Source: Ulota crispa
Lineage: Eukaryota; Streptophyta; Bryopsida; Orthotrichales; Orthotrichaceae
Length of the DNA stretch: 64,000 nt
NCBI GenBank assembly: GCA_963920765.1
Contig: OY987242.1
Coordinates: forward strand, 37,906,002 to 37,970,001
Reading direction: 5' to 3'
Shown here in pieces: positions 38,270 to 50,528 of the stretch (position 1 is its first letter; every line of letters starts with the position of its first letter). The position numbers and the translations under genes were made by a program. The notes beneath the pieces are model-generated. The model saw nothing but the letters and a program-made list of their open reading frames with translations. It was not told the origin of the DNA and made no database searches.

Positions 38270-41095
38270 CTTCCACTTTGCGATTGGCCAAAGTCCCCAA
38301 TGCCCATTGCTCTAATCAAACGCTCATGTCTACCCCTCGCCAACGCCTTTGTCATCACATCTGCCAACATGTCCTCAGTTGGACAATACTCCAATGTGAT
38401 GCTTCCCTTCTCCACTTTCTCCCTCACAAAATGGTGTTGCACTTTGATGTGTTTCGTCCTCGCATGGTGCACTGGGTTTTTGGCAAGAGCTATGGCACCT
38501 TGATTGTCACACATGATCAACGTGCCCTCCACGTCTTCACACCCCACATCCTCCAAGAGCTGCCTTAGCCATATGACCTCTCTTGTGCAATGGCTGGCTG
38601 CCATGTATTCTGCCTCTGTCGTAGATAAAGCCATCGTGGATTGCTTTTTGCTGCTCCATGACACCATGCCCTCTCCAAGTCTAAATGCGTATCCCGTGGT
38701 GGACTTCCTGTCATTGGCATTGCCAGCCCGATCTGCATCACAGTACCCCATCAAGCGTATGTGCCCCCCTCATAATTTCAACTTCACACAAGAGGTTCCT
38801 TTGAGGTACCTCATGATCCTCTTCACCGCCATCCAATGACTCCATCCTGGCCTTCTCATGTGCTGAATCACCGTGCTAATGGCAAAGGCCAAATCAGCCC
38901 TTGTAGCTACCATGGCATACATCAATGATCCAATCGCTGATTTGTATGGCACACTCACCATCCTTGAAGCGTCTGCATCATACTCCTCCATGCTGAGCTT
39001 CACCAACTTCACCTTGGTGTCCAATGGAGTGCCAATGGGTTTGCAATCCTCCATGTCAAACCGCTTCAACACCTCCTCCACATACTTGGCTTGACTCATG
39101 GTGATGGTCCTCGCACTTCGATCTCTTGCAAACTCCACTCCAAGGCAATAGTGCAACTCTCCCAAGTCCGTCATCTTGTACTGCGCCTCCAACTTGGCCT
39201 TCAATGCACCCATGGTCTCCACGTTGCTAGAAAGAATGATCAAGTCATCAACATACACAAGCACAAGCATCACATGGGCTCTCACTTGTGCAAAATACAA
39301 GCTATGGTCAGCCACATTCCTCTCAAAGCCAAAATCCAAAAGACTTGCATCAATCTTTTGGTACCAAGCTCTTGATGCTTGCTTTAGTCCATACAAAGAC
39401 TTTGTGAGCTTGCAAACTAGGTGCTCATGACCACGTTGCACAAACCCCTTGGGTTGCTCCATGTAAATGTCCTCTTCCAAGTCGCCGTTGAAGAAGGCCG
39501 TCTTCACATCCATTTGGTGCATGTCCAAATCCAACGAAGCTCCAAGGGCCACAATGCACCCCATGGTGGTGAACTTGGCCACGGGAGCAAAAGTGTAGTT
39601 GAAGTCCACTCCTTGCACTTGAGAGAATCCCCTTGCCACCAACCTTGCCTTGTGACGCACAATCTCTCCCGTAGCATCTCTCTTGGTTTTGAACATCCAC
39701 TTGCATCCCACGGCCTTGCGAGATGGAGAAAGGGTGGTCAACTTCCACATGCCGTTAGCATGAAGAGAGTGGTACTCCTCCTCCATGGCTGCCTCCCACT
39801 TGCTTGCATCCCGAGACTCCAAGGCCTCTTCAAGTGTGGTGGGGTTATGAACAAGGGCCACATTTGCATGATCCGAGTTGCAAGATGGTTGAGGAAAGAT
39901 GTGGTTCTTCTACCACTCCCCCAAAGGCTTCCTTACCCTTGTAGATCACCGCACGCCTCCCACATGTTGGATGCCTCCCACTTTAGCTGTTGGAGCAATA
40001 ACTTGTGCATGCTTCTTCCTTGTGACCTTCTTAGGCTTAAAGCCCTCATCATCGTGGCTTGCGCTTGCATCCTCCACAATGTCACCATCTCCATCCTCGA
40101 GGGGGTGGTCCTCATCGTCTCCATCATCATCATCATTCGAGGGCGTTGGAGGTGAGTCCACAACAAGGTCGCCACTAATCCCACTTGGACGCAACTCCAA
40201 CTCTCTTTGCAACTTTCCATGCTCACAGAAGGTCACATTATAACATCAAATGATCTTCTTGGACTCCGAGCAAATCAGCCTATAAGCCTTGGAGCCCTCA
40301 TAATATCCCAAAAACAAACACCTTACGACCTTTGAATCAAGTTTGGTCCTTGATGCATCGGGGATCTTGGCATATGCAACACATCTAAACACCCTGATAT
40401 GTGCTACCGAAGGCCTCCTGCCACTCCACGCCTCTTGTGGAGTCTTGCCATGCACTGCACTATTCGGGCATCGGTTGCGAATGTACACTGCGTTGCTCAT
40501 CGCCTCAGCCCAATACTCCAATCCAAGCTTTTGGCCATAGATCATGCTCTTAGCCATCTCTACAATGGTGCGATTGGCCCTCTCGGCCACTCCATTTTGT
40601 TGCGGTGTATGTGGAGTTGAGGTTTGGTGCACAGTACCTTAGGCCTTCAAATAGGCCTCGAATTGGTTGGAGGTGTACTCGCCGCCGTTGTCGGACCGCA
40701 ATACCTTGATGGAGCACTCCGCCTCCTTCATCACCAAGGCTTTGAACACGTTGAATTGCTCAAAGCACTCGCTCTTGGCCTTGAGAAGGTACACCCACAC
40801 CTTTCTTGACAAGCCGTCAATGGAGGCCAAAAAGTACCTTACCCCACCCAATGATGTGGTCTTCATGGGGCCACACACATCTGAATGCACAATGCCCAAC
40901 ACCTTGATGGCACGCGTGGCACCATCCTTTGGAAGTGAGTGCCGTTGTTGCTTGCCCTCAATGCAACCTTCACAAGCATTAGGCAAGCCATCACCATGGG
41001 ACTTGGGAAGGTCAAGGCCACTTACCAAGCTTTGAAGAGCCTTCAAGCTCTGCACATTTAAGTGCCCCATGCGTCGATGCCACAAGACCAGCCCA

Positions 41096-43611
41096 TCCAT
41101 GGTAGAATTGGCAACTTGGGTACTCTCTCCTCCATGCACAACCTTGCATCGCAAAATGTACAAGTTGCCCTCACGTGATGCCATGGCTCGGGTGTCTCCA
41201 TCGGGAGACCTCACAATGCACCCAAGGCCTCCAAATTGCACATTCAACCCTCCTTCGGCTATCTTGCTCACCGAAAGGAGGTTGCTTTGCAACTTGGGCA
41301 CATACAACACATTTTTGAACCGAATGCGCTCGGTGCATCCCTCAACAAGAGTGTCCACCAAAATGGAACCCCTTCCAAGTGCTTGGAGCACCGAATCATC
41401 ACCCATGAACACCTTCCTTGATGAAATGGGCTCAAAGGTGTCAAATTGAGTTCTATGAGGTGACGTGTGGGTGGTAGCCCCCGAATCCATGATCCAATCA
41501 TCCCCCAAGCTCAATGAACCATCATGGAAGGCCATGAATGCATAGTCGTCACGACTCTCATGCGCCTTGGCCTTGTTGGCCTTCTCACCCTTGGTAGTCT
41601 TGCGTTTGTAGCAATTACGAACAAAGTGGCCCGGTTTGCCACAATGGAAGCATAGAAGGGGCTCACCTTGAGTTTTGGTTGAATCTCCACCACTCTTGTG
41701 ACGAGCAACCAACGCCGCATTCTCCGTGGCCACAATCTGATGCTCTTTCTTCCTTGTCACCTCATGCATCAATCGCGACGTGTCGTAGGTGAGGGTGAGC
41801 TCCTTGATGTCCTTGGTCTCCATGGCCACAATCAAGTTCTCATAAGATGGTGGCAAGCTCTCCAAAATGGTCATGACAATGTCTCCTTCCGTCACGGGCA
41901 AATCAAGGGCTTCGAGTTGGTCCGCAAGAGTCTTCACCTTGTTGATGTGTTGCAAGAGGTCATCCGTCTCTTGCATCTTGATGGTGAAGAACTTGCGCCT
42001 CAGAAACACCACATTGGCCAAGCCCTTGGTCTCGTGGATGCCGCATAGAGTCTTCCATGCTTCCGCAGCTCCTTTACAAGACTTGACGTGTTGAATTTGT
42101 GCATCCACCAAGTGAGTGCACAAGATGCAAAACGCGGTTCTCTCACGCTTTTTGAAGGCGGAGATGACCTTGGGGTCACTATCACTTGAGGAGCCGTCTC
42201 ATTGCCCTCATCAATGTCCCAAAGATCCTTTTCATCAAGGATCATCTCCATCTTGAACTTGAACAAGGAGAAGTTGTCTCCATTGAACTTGTCCACAACA
42301 CGGGGTGTTTCACCTTTGTAGGTGGCCATGGCTACAGTATGCAACTCAAAGCGCTCTCAATGGCACAAGAGAATAGCAAGGCGCTGAAATATGCAACTCA
42401 ACCACCTCCCAAGCAAACCCTAGCTCTCTCCACACTCAAAGGAATAAACTAAGCAACTCAACTACTTTCAATGCTAGCTAGCTCCAAGACAAGGGGCTGA
42501 AGTATGCAATCCAACCACCTCTCAAGCAAATCTCTAGCTTTCTAGGCACACAAGGGGCTGAAGTAATCAACTCAACCACCTCCCAAGCAAACCCTAGCTC
42601 TCTCCACACACAAGGGGCTGAAGTATACAACCCAACCCTCAAAAGAGCACAAGATCTACCCAAAATGTGAGGTTATCACTCAAACCTCACCCTCATACTC
42701 ACTCTTTGCAATTTCAGCCCCCTTTGAGCAAATACTATGCATCCACTTGAGCAAACAACCTCAAGCAAGGGTAGAAACCAACTCAAACAAGTACAAACTC
42801 ACAAATCACCTCCTTGTGCTTCAAAGAAACACTTTGGTGATGCAAATCCACCCTTAGCAACTCCAAGCCTCCAAAAGCTTGTGCAACACCAAATGGACCT
42901 CCAAATGAGGTCCAAAGTGGATCAACTCCTTCAATATGATAGATCAGATCCTTCAACAAGCTCCAACAAGGTGCACACCTCCACAAACTCAAATTTGGTG
43001 TTCCACCAAGCTAAATGAGGATCAGCCACTCTCCAAGAGGCAAAACAAGATCTCCAAAGACTCCAAAAGGCATGCAAAGAGAGGTGAAGCTCCTCAAAGG
43101 TCCTCTCCCACCACAAATGCACCCCAAACCAGGAAACAAGCACAAAAAGTCTTCCAAATGCTCCACAAGGTAGGACAAGTGCTGGAGTAGCTCAAATGAG
43201 AAGCAATGTGACTACAAGAACACCCCTAACACTAAAGAGTAGCTAAAGAAGTCCTCTAAGAGCACAAGGTCGAATTCTAAGGGCTGATGTAGCTCAAGTG
43301 TGATATCCACTCACCACAAATTACCTCCACACTCATAGAAGTGGGCCCATAACCTATTGAAAACATAGGGAAGATAGAAGAGCAAACGCACACATGGTAT
43401 ACTCAAATGTATAAGATACAAATGGAAGAGATGAGAGGGTCCCCAAACCCTCTCATCTATATACTCTCCCAACCACTCTCCCTTCACCAAACCATATGGG
43501 ATAACCACACTCATGGGCTGATCCTCCCTATGAAGTCCCTTCTACCAGATGCTCTCTCTCCAATGCTAATTACCTCACCTAGCATATCTCGTTTGGCCGA
43601 GAACAAACTCC
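41096..43611 (-). repeat. Inverted-repeat arm shared with element D (left arm)
   Basis: This stretch is the near-exact reverse complement of 46745-49260 (paired coordinates sum to 90356). Over leader, gag, protease and early integrase I can see only a couple of differences, far fewer than between the two LTRs of F itself. Similarity drops abruptly beyond 41096 on this side. Confidence 0.85.
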
Positions 43612-43637
43612 TAATGCTCTATTTTAACTTTTCAACA
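43355..43637 (-). repeat. 5' LTR of element F
   Basis: Reverse-orientation LTR with terminus TTCAACA at 43637, followed by target duplication CAAAG and then the resumed RT sequence of G. It resembles the 5' LTR of element D more than its own 3' partner. Confidence 0.92.
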
Positions 43638-44771
43638 CAAAGTCCTTGTATGGACTAAAGCAAGCATCGACAGCATGATACTAAAAAATTGTTGCGAGTC
43701 TTTTGAATTTTGGCTTTGAGAGGAGTGTGGCTGACCATAGCTTGTATTTTGCACAGGTGGGAGCCCATGTGATGCTTGTGCTTGTGTATGTTGATGACTT
43801 GATCAAACTCTCTATTAAAGTGGAGACCATGGATGCGTTGAAGGCCAAGTTGGAGGTGCATTTGGAGATGACAGACTTGGGAGAGTTGCACTATTGCCTT
43901 AGAGTGGAGTTTGCAAGAGATCTAGGTGCGACAACCATCGCCATGAGTCAAGCCAAGTATGTGGAGGAGGTGTTGAAGCGGTTTGGCATGGAGGATTGCA
44001 AACCCATTGGCACTCCATTGGACACTAAGACAAAGTTGGTGAAACTTAGCATGGAGGAGTATGATGCGGATGCTTCGAGGATGGTGAGTGTGCCTTACAA
44101 ATCAGTGGTGGGATCATTGATGTGTGCCATGGTGGCTACAAGGGCTGATTTGGCCTTTGCCATTAGCACGGTGAGTCAGCACATGGCAAGGCCGGGATGG
44201 AGTCATTGGATGGCGGTGAAGAGGATCATGAGGTACCTCAAGGGCACTTCTCATGTGAAGTTGAAATTGGGAGGAGGGCACATACGCTTGATGGAGTATT
44301 GTGTTGCAAATTGGGCTGGCGATGCCAATGACAGAATGTGCACCACGAGATACGCATTTAGTCTTGGAGAGGGCATGGTGTCATGGAGCAGCAAGAAGCA
44401 ATCCACGATGACTGTATCTGCAACAGAGGCAGAGTACATGGCAGCGAGCCATTGCACAAGAGAGGCCATATTGCTAAGGTAGCTCTTGGAGGAAGTGGGG
44501 TGTGAGGACATGGAGGGCACGTTGATCTTGTGTGACAATCAAGGTGCCAGAGGTCTTGCCAAGAACCCGGTGCACCATGCCAAGACGAAACACATCGAGG
44601 TGCAATACCTTTTTTTGAGAGAGAAGGTGGAGAAGGGAAGCATCACATTGGAGTATTGTCCAACTGAGGACATGTTGGCGGATGTGATGACAAAGGCGTT
44701 GGCGAGAGATAAACATGAGCGTTTGACGAGAGCCATGGGCATTGGGACTTTGGCCAATCGCAAAGTGGGAG

Positions 44772-45054
44772 TGTTGAAAGGTTGGAATAAAGCATTAGGA
44801 GTTTGCTTTAGGCCAAAGGAGATATGCTAGGTGGGGTAATTAGCATTGGAGGAAGAGCATGTGGTAGGAGGCACCTCATAAAAAGGATCAGCCCATGAGA
44901 GTGGTTATCCAATATGGTTTGGTGAAGGGAGAGTTGTTGGGAGAGTATATAGATGAGAGGGTTTGGGAACCGTCTCATGTCTTCCATTTGTATCTTATAC
45001 ATTTGAGTATACCATGTGTGCCTTTGCTCTTTTATCTTCCCTATGTTTTCAATA
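44772..45054 (+). repeat. 3' LTR of element G
   Basis: TGTTGAAAGG to TTTTCAATA, preceded by the purine tract AAAGTGGGAG and followed by TATAT, which matches the left flank of the 5' LTR of G. Confidence 0.9.
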
Positions 45055-45059
45055 TATAT

Positions 45060-46713
45060 AGTGTGACCTTGTGCCGTCGGCCCAATTTTCATACCGATTT
45101 AATCATGCTTTGGTGCACCTCTGTTTGGCGAGAGTTTTTCAGTGATACCAAGAACGCCACCAAAATAAAACGAAAAGTGATTTTCTTTTTTTCTAATCCA
45201 AAATAAACTTAGAAATATGATAACTTTCCCAACGTAGGCCCAAATGCCATGAAACCAAGCCCATATATTCCTCCTTGTTGAGAGCTTTTTAATAATACCA
45301 AGCATGCAATAGAATGATACATGATCCAAGAGATCTCAATGTGACAAACATCCAAACATCCAAACAAACATCCAAACATATAGCCTAATTTAAGATATTG
45401 ATATAATCTTGGAATAAATATGTTTGTCATCATAACCAATGGATGTTTAATAAACATAAAATCTTTTTTTTTTATGAAATTCCTAAATATAATGCAACAT
45501 GATAGATTTGGCAAAAATGTATGGTGGATTTAGATGCCATATTTAACTTCTTTTGGATTATAGGGGAATTTTTGGACTAGACCAAGTTAGTAACTGTTGG
45601 GGAATCTCTCTAAAGTATGCAATAAGAAGGAACTACGTGTAGAAAAATGCAAGAAAGGTCAAGAATACCAGTTTAAGTCATTGGGTGATCTCTCGATATA
45701 CTGTGCACATGATCATCAAGAAATTACTTGATGAACATGATTTCATGTAATCAAACAGTTTTTTTTGATATACAAGACAAATGGGGTGATTTTGAAGTAT
45801 TACAGGAGATTAATAATCAAATGATTTTTCATTAAATCGACAAATGATATCTTAACTAGCAACGTTTTGGAGTAGACAAGAATGATAGAAGTATGAAGCC
45901 TTTGTCCAAATTTAGTCGTAACTTGATACAATGAATTTACAATTGACCAACAAAAAAATAAGAGGAAAGGGATATCAAATCTCCTTTCCAAGTGGGTTAG
46001 AGCCACCATGGGTGGCTCATATCCGGTAGAGTAGATATCAAAGACATTGTTGAGTGAGAATCGCCCCAGACTATAAGCACTAAACATCCACTTGGAGTCT
46101 TGATGTGTGTCAACCGATGGAACTGTCCAATTTGTATTGGGGATCCCCTGACAATCGTAATATATTGGACAACACATCAATATGTAGCAATAGATCAACC
46201 ACTACACAGATATACACTAGGTTTACTTAACCAACACTCATCAGAGAATCCCGTGATAGAGTGAATTTAGCAATAAAGCAAAACCAAAATCACACTTTAG
46301 AGTGATTATCATACAACAAACAAAAGCAACATCAACTGGCAGATCAAATGCAAAGGAAAATTGAGGCAATGGAAACATGGAGCATAACATGCATATTCCT
46401 AAATCCAAAATGACATTTTAGAGTGATTATCATACAACAGATAAAAGCAACATCAATTGGCAAATTAAAGGCAAAGGTAAACTGAGACAATCTAAAACAT
46501 GGAGCATAACATGCATATCAGAGGAACACTATCCAAATTTTATTCATATAGATAGTGTCCACAGCCTTGCCAGTTGGAAATATATAAGCATTGCACAGTG
46601 AAAATTTCACTACTAAGTGCATGTAGCATCTCTAGCATATATGAATCCTAGTCGTCCACGTAACTGACAGCAATTGAGAGGATCCATACTAACCATCTTC
46701 AATCTCCTATCTA
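45060..46713. other. Unique DNA between Copia elements G and D
   Basis: About 1.65 kb without a convincing gene. It holds a diverged direct repeat of a GAGAG.TTTTT...ATACCAAG phrase near 45.13 and 45.28 kb, a short run of CATCCAAA repeats near 45.35 kb, and the tandem duplication at 46.28-46.52 kb. The longest open frame (45800-46198, minus) shows no recognised domain. It is the spacer of the F/D inverted repeat together with the 3' end of G. Confidence 0.6.
46279..46520. repeat. Tandem duplication, ~120-bp unit, two copies
   Basis: Both copies read AAACCAAAAT or AATCCAAAAT, TTTAGAGTGATTATCATACA, AAAAGCAACATCAA(C/T)TGGCA, GGCAA and AACATGGAGCATAACATGCA. The first lies at about 46279-46400 and the second at about 46401-46520. 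They differ by several substitutions and small gaps. Confidence 0.8.
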
Positions 46714-46718
46714 TATAT

Positions 46719-47001
46719 TGTTGAAAGGTTGGAATAGAGCATTAGGAGTTTGCTCTCGGCCAAACGAGATATGCTAGGTGAGGTAATTAGCATTGGAGAG
46801 AGAGCATCTGGTAGAAGGGACTTCATAGGGAGGATCAGCCCATGAGTGTGGTTATCCCATATGGTTTGGTGAAGGAAGAGTGGTTGGGAGAGTATATAGA
46901 TGAGAGGGTTTGGGGACCCTCTCATCTCTTCCATTTGTATCTTATACATTTGAGTATACCATGTGTGCGTTTGCTCTTCTATCTTCCCTATGTTTTCAAT
47001 A
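46719..47001 (+). repeat. 5' LTR of element D
   Basis: TGTTGAAAGG to TTTTCAATA, followed by GGTTATGGGCCCAC. The TATA-like stretch (TATATAG) precedes a clean 11-bp stem hairpin at 46899-46926. Confidence 0.92.
46899..46926 (+). promoter_or_regulatory. LTR hairpin next to the TATA-like box
   Basis: GATGAGAGGGT pairs perfectly with ACCCTCTCATC around a 6-base loop, immediately downstream of TATATA. The same arrangement recurs in the other LTRs of the window with varying loops. By position it should lie at or near the transcript start, so in the RNA both ends of the genome would carry it. Its role is inferred only. Confidence 0.6.
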
Positions 47002-47720
47002 GGTTATGGGCCCACTTCTATGAGTGTGGAGGTAATTTGTGGTGAGTGGAGATCACATTTGAGCTACATCAGCCCTTAGAATTCGACCTTGTGCTCTTGG
47101 AGGACTTCTTTAGCTACTCTTTAGTGTTAGGGGTGTTTTTGTAGTCACATTGCTTCTCATTTGAGCTACTCCAGCACTTGTCCTACCTTGTGGAGCATTT
47201 GGAAGACTTTTTGTGCTTGTTTCCTGGTTTGGGGTGCATTTGTGGTGGGAGAGGACCTTTGAGGAGCTTCACCTCTCTTTGCATGCCTTTTGGAGTCTTT
47301 GGAGATCTTGTTTTGCCTCTTGGAGAGTGGCTGATCCTCATTTAGCTTGGTGGAACACCAAATTTGAGTTTGTGGAGGTGTGCACCTTGTTGGAGCTTGT
47401 TGAAGGATCTGATCTATCATATTGAAGGAGTTGATCCACTTTGGACCTCATTTGGAGGTCCATTTGGTGTTGCACAAGCTTTTGGAGGCTTGGAGTTGCT
47501 AAGGGTGGATTTGCATCACCAAAGTGTTTCTTTGAAGCACAAGGAGGTGATTTGTGAGTTTGTACTTGTTTGAGTTGGTTTCTACCCTTGCTTGAGGTTG
47601 TTTGCTCAAGTGGATGCATAGTATTTGCTCAAAGGGGGCTGAAATTGCAAAGAGTGAGTATGAGGGTGAGGTTTGAGTGATAACCTCACATTTTGGGTAG
47701 ATCTTGTGCTCTTTTGAGGG

Positions 47721-48026
47721 TTGGGTTGTATACTTCAGCCCCTTGTGTGTGGAGAGAGCTAGGGTTTGCTTGGGAGGTGGTTGAGTTGATTACTTCAGCC
47801 CCTTGTGTGCCTAGAAAGCTAGAGATTTGCTTGAGAGGTGGTTGGATTGCATACTTCAGCCCCTTGTCTTGGAGCTAGCTAGCATTGAAAGTAGTTGAGT
47901 TGCTTAGTTTATTCCTTTGAGTGTGGAGAGAGCTAGGGTTTGCTTGGGAGGTGGTTGAGTTGCATATTTCAGCGCCTTGCTATTCTCTTGTGCCATTGAG
48001 AGCGCTTTGAGTTGCATACTGTAGCC
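47721..48026 (+). repeat. Leader tandem repeats of element D, ~60-bp unit
   Basis: Five imperfect units of the pattern TTGAGTTGCATACTTCAGCC, CCTTGTGTG, GAGAGCTAGGGTTTGC, TTGGGAGGTGG lie between the leader and gag. The sixth, truncated unit contains the gag start (…ATACTGTAGCCATGG), so the initiation context derives from the repeat itself. Element A carries only two full units. Confidence 0.8.
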
Positions 48027-49526
48027 ATGGCCACCTACAAAGGTGAAACACCCCGTGTTGTGGACAAGTTCAATGGAGACAACTTCTCCTTGTTCAAGTT
48101 CAAGATGGAGATGATCCTTGATGAAAAGGATCTTTGGGACATTGATGAGGGCAATGAGACGGCTCCTCAAGTGATAGTGACCCCAAGGTCATCTCCGCCT
48201 TCAAAAAGCGTGAGAGAACCGCGTTTTGCATCTTGTGCACTCACTTGGTGGATGCACAAATTCAACACGTCAAGTCTTGTAAAGGAGCTGCGGAAGCATG
48301 GAAGACTCTATGCGGCATCCACGAGACCAAGGGCTTGGCCAATGTGGTGTTTCTGAGGCGCAAGTTCTTCACCATCAAGATGCAAGAGACGGATGACCTC
48401 TTGCAACACATCAACAAGGTGAAGACTCTTGCGGACCAACTCGAAGCCCTTGATTTGCCCGTGACGGAAGGAGACATTGTCATGACCATTTTGGAGAGCT
48501 TGCCACCATCTTATGAGAACTTGATTGTGGCCATGGAGACCAAGGACATCAAGGAGCTCACCCTCACCTACGACACGTCGCGATTGATGCATGAGGTGAC
48601 AAGGAAGAAAGAGCATCAGATTGTGGCCACGGAGAATGCGGCGTTGGTTGCTCGTCACAAGAGTGGTGGAGATTCAACCAAAACTCAAGGTGAGCCCCTT
48701 CTATGCTTCCATTGTGGCAAACCGGGCCACTTTGTTCGTAATTGCTACAAACGCAAGACTACCAAGGGTGAGAAGGCCAACAAGGCCAAGGCGCATGAGA
48801 GTCGTGACGACTATGCATTCATGGCCTTCCATGATGGTTCATTGAGCTTGGGGGATGATTGGATCATGGATTCGGGGGCTACCACCCACACGTCACCTCA
48901 TAGAACTCAATTTGACACCTTTGAGCCCATTTCATCAAGGAAGGTGTTCATGGGTGATGATTCGGTGCTCCAAGCACTTGGAAGGGGTTCCATTTTGGTG
49001 GACACTCTTGTTGAGGGATGCACCGAGCGCATTCGGTTCAAAAATGTGTTGTATGTGCCCAAGTTGCAAAGCAACCTCCTTTCGGTGAGCAAGATAGTCG
49101 AAGGAGGGTTGAATGTGCAATTTGGAGGCCTTGGGTGCATTGTGAGGTCTCCCGATGGAGACACCCGAGCCATGGCATCACGTGAGGGCAACTTGTACAT
49201 TTTGCGATGCAAGGTTGTGCATGGAGGAGAGAGTACCCAAGTTGCCAATTCTACCATGGATGGGCTGATTTTGTGACATCGACGCATGGGGCACTTGAAT
49301 GTGCAAAGCTTGAAGGCTCTTCCAAGCTTGGTGAGTGGCCTTGACCTTCCCAAGTTCCATAGGGATGACTTGCCCAATGCTTGTGAAGGTTGCATTGAGG
49401 GCAAGCAACAACGGCACTCACTTCCAAAGGATGGTGCCACGCGTGCCATCAAGGTGTTGGGCATTGTGCATTTAGATGTGTGTAGCTCCATGAAGACCAC
49501 GGTATTGGATGGGGCAAGGTACTTTT

Positions 49527-49810
49527 TGTTGAAAGGTTGGAATAGAGCATTAGGAGTTTGCTCTTGGCCAAAGGAGATATGCTAGGTGGGGTACTTAGCA
49601 TTGGAGAGAGAGCATGTGGTAGGAGGCACCTCATAGAGAGGATCAGCCCATGAGTGTGGTTATCCCATATGGTTAGGTGAAGGGAGAGTGATTGGGAGAG
49701 TACATAGATGAGAGGGTTTGGGTGACCCTCTCATCTCTTCCATTTGTATCTTATGCATTTGAGTATACCATGTGTGCCTTTGCTCTTCTATCTTCCCTAT
49801 GTTTTCAATA
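49527..49810 (+). repeat. 5' LTR of element A (284 bp)
   Basis: TGTTGAAAGG to TTTTCAATA, followed by GGTTATGGGCCCAC, which loosely resembles the initiator-Met primer site used by many plant Copia elements. The hairpin stem GATGAGAGGGT / ACCCTCTCATC is intact at 49707-49735. Confidence 0.94.
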
Positions 49811-50528
49811 GGTTATGGGCCCACAACTTAGAGTGTGGAGGTGCATTATGGTGAGTGGAGATCACATTTGAGGTACATCAGCCCTGAGATTTCGACCTTG
49901 TGCACTTGGAGGACTTCTTTAGCTTCCCTTTAGTGTTAGGGGTGTTTTTGTAGTGACATTGCTTCTCATTTGAGCTACTTGAGCACTTGTCCTATCTTGT
50001 GGAGCATTTGGAGGACTACTCGTGCTTGTTTCATGGTTTGGGGTGCATTTGTGGTGGGAGAGGACCTTTGAAGAGCTTCATCTCTCTTTGCATGCCTTTT
50101 GGAGTCTTTGGAGATCTTGTTTTACCTCTTGGAGAGTGGCTGATCCTCATTTAGCTTGGTGGAGCACCAAATTCGAGTTTGTGAAAGTGTGGACCTTTTT
50201 GGAGCTTGTTGGAGGATCTGATCTATCATATTGGAGGAATTGATCCACTTTGAAGCTTATTTGGAGGTCCATTTGGTGTTGCACAAGTTTTTGGAGGTGT
50301 GGAGTTGCTAAGGGTGGAGTTGCACGACCAAAGTGCTTGTTTGAAGCACAAAGAGGTGATTTGTGAGTTTGTACTTGCTTTAGTTGGTTTCTACCCTTGC
50401 TTGAGGTTGTTTGCTCAAGTGGATGCATAGTATTTGCTCAAAGGGGGCTGAAATTGCAAGGAGTGAGTTTGAGGGTGAGGTATGAGTGATAACCTCACAT
50501 TTTGGGAGATCTTGTGCTCTTTTGAGGG

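Larger units (their letters stand above)
37987..43637 (-). mobile_element. Copia LTR retrotransposon F, inserted in G
   Basis: Minus-strand copy of 5651 bp bounded by LTRs at 37987-38269 (3') and 43355-43637 (5'). The target duplication CAAAG is present at 37982-37986 and 43638-43642, and the reverse transcriptase codons of G read on from one side to the other, which fixes the insertion. Parts from right to left are leader repeats, gag (near 42.3-41.8 kb), CCHC knuckle (near 41.6 kb), protease DSGATTHTS (near 41.5 kb), integrase (near 40.9-40.4 kb), RT with YVDD (near 39.25 kb) and RNase H (near 38.7 kb). The LTRs differ at about 14 sites (near 5 percent by eye). It is broken, with several breaks. 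Its 5' half is almost identical to the 5' half of element D in inverted orientation. Confidence 0.93.
33802..45054 (+). mobile_element. Copia LTR retrotransposon G, split by element F
   Basis: Plus-strand copy with both LTRs. Its own sequence is 33802-37986 and 43643-45054; element F occupies the gap. Flanking 5-bp duplications TATAT lie at 33797-33801 and 45055-45059, although the flank is AT-rich, which weakens that evidence slightly. Visible parts are the leader with ~60-bp repeats (about 34.8-35.05 kb), gag (from about 35.05 kb), zinc knuckle (near 35.73 kb), integrase (near 36.5-36.75 kb), the acidic linker near 37.25 kb, the first part of reverse transcriptase up to the F insertion, and the rest of RT plus RNase H right of F. 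By eye its two LTRs differ at roughly 8 percent of positions, so it is one of the older copies. It is broken, with many breaks. Confidence 0.9.
46745..49260 (+). repeat. Inverted-repeat arm shared with element F (right arm)
   Basis: Near-exact reverse complement of 41096-43611. Identity is much higher inside this tract than in the LTR tips or beyond about 49.26 kb, where the two elements suddenly differ at many positions. Confidence 0.85.

Noticed and set aside
45800-46198. 132-codon minus-strand open frame between G and D
   Set aside because: No recognised domain, no codon pattern typical of a gene, and part of the region is built from local duplications.
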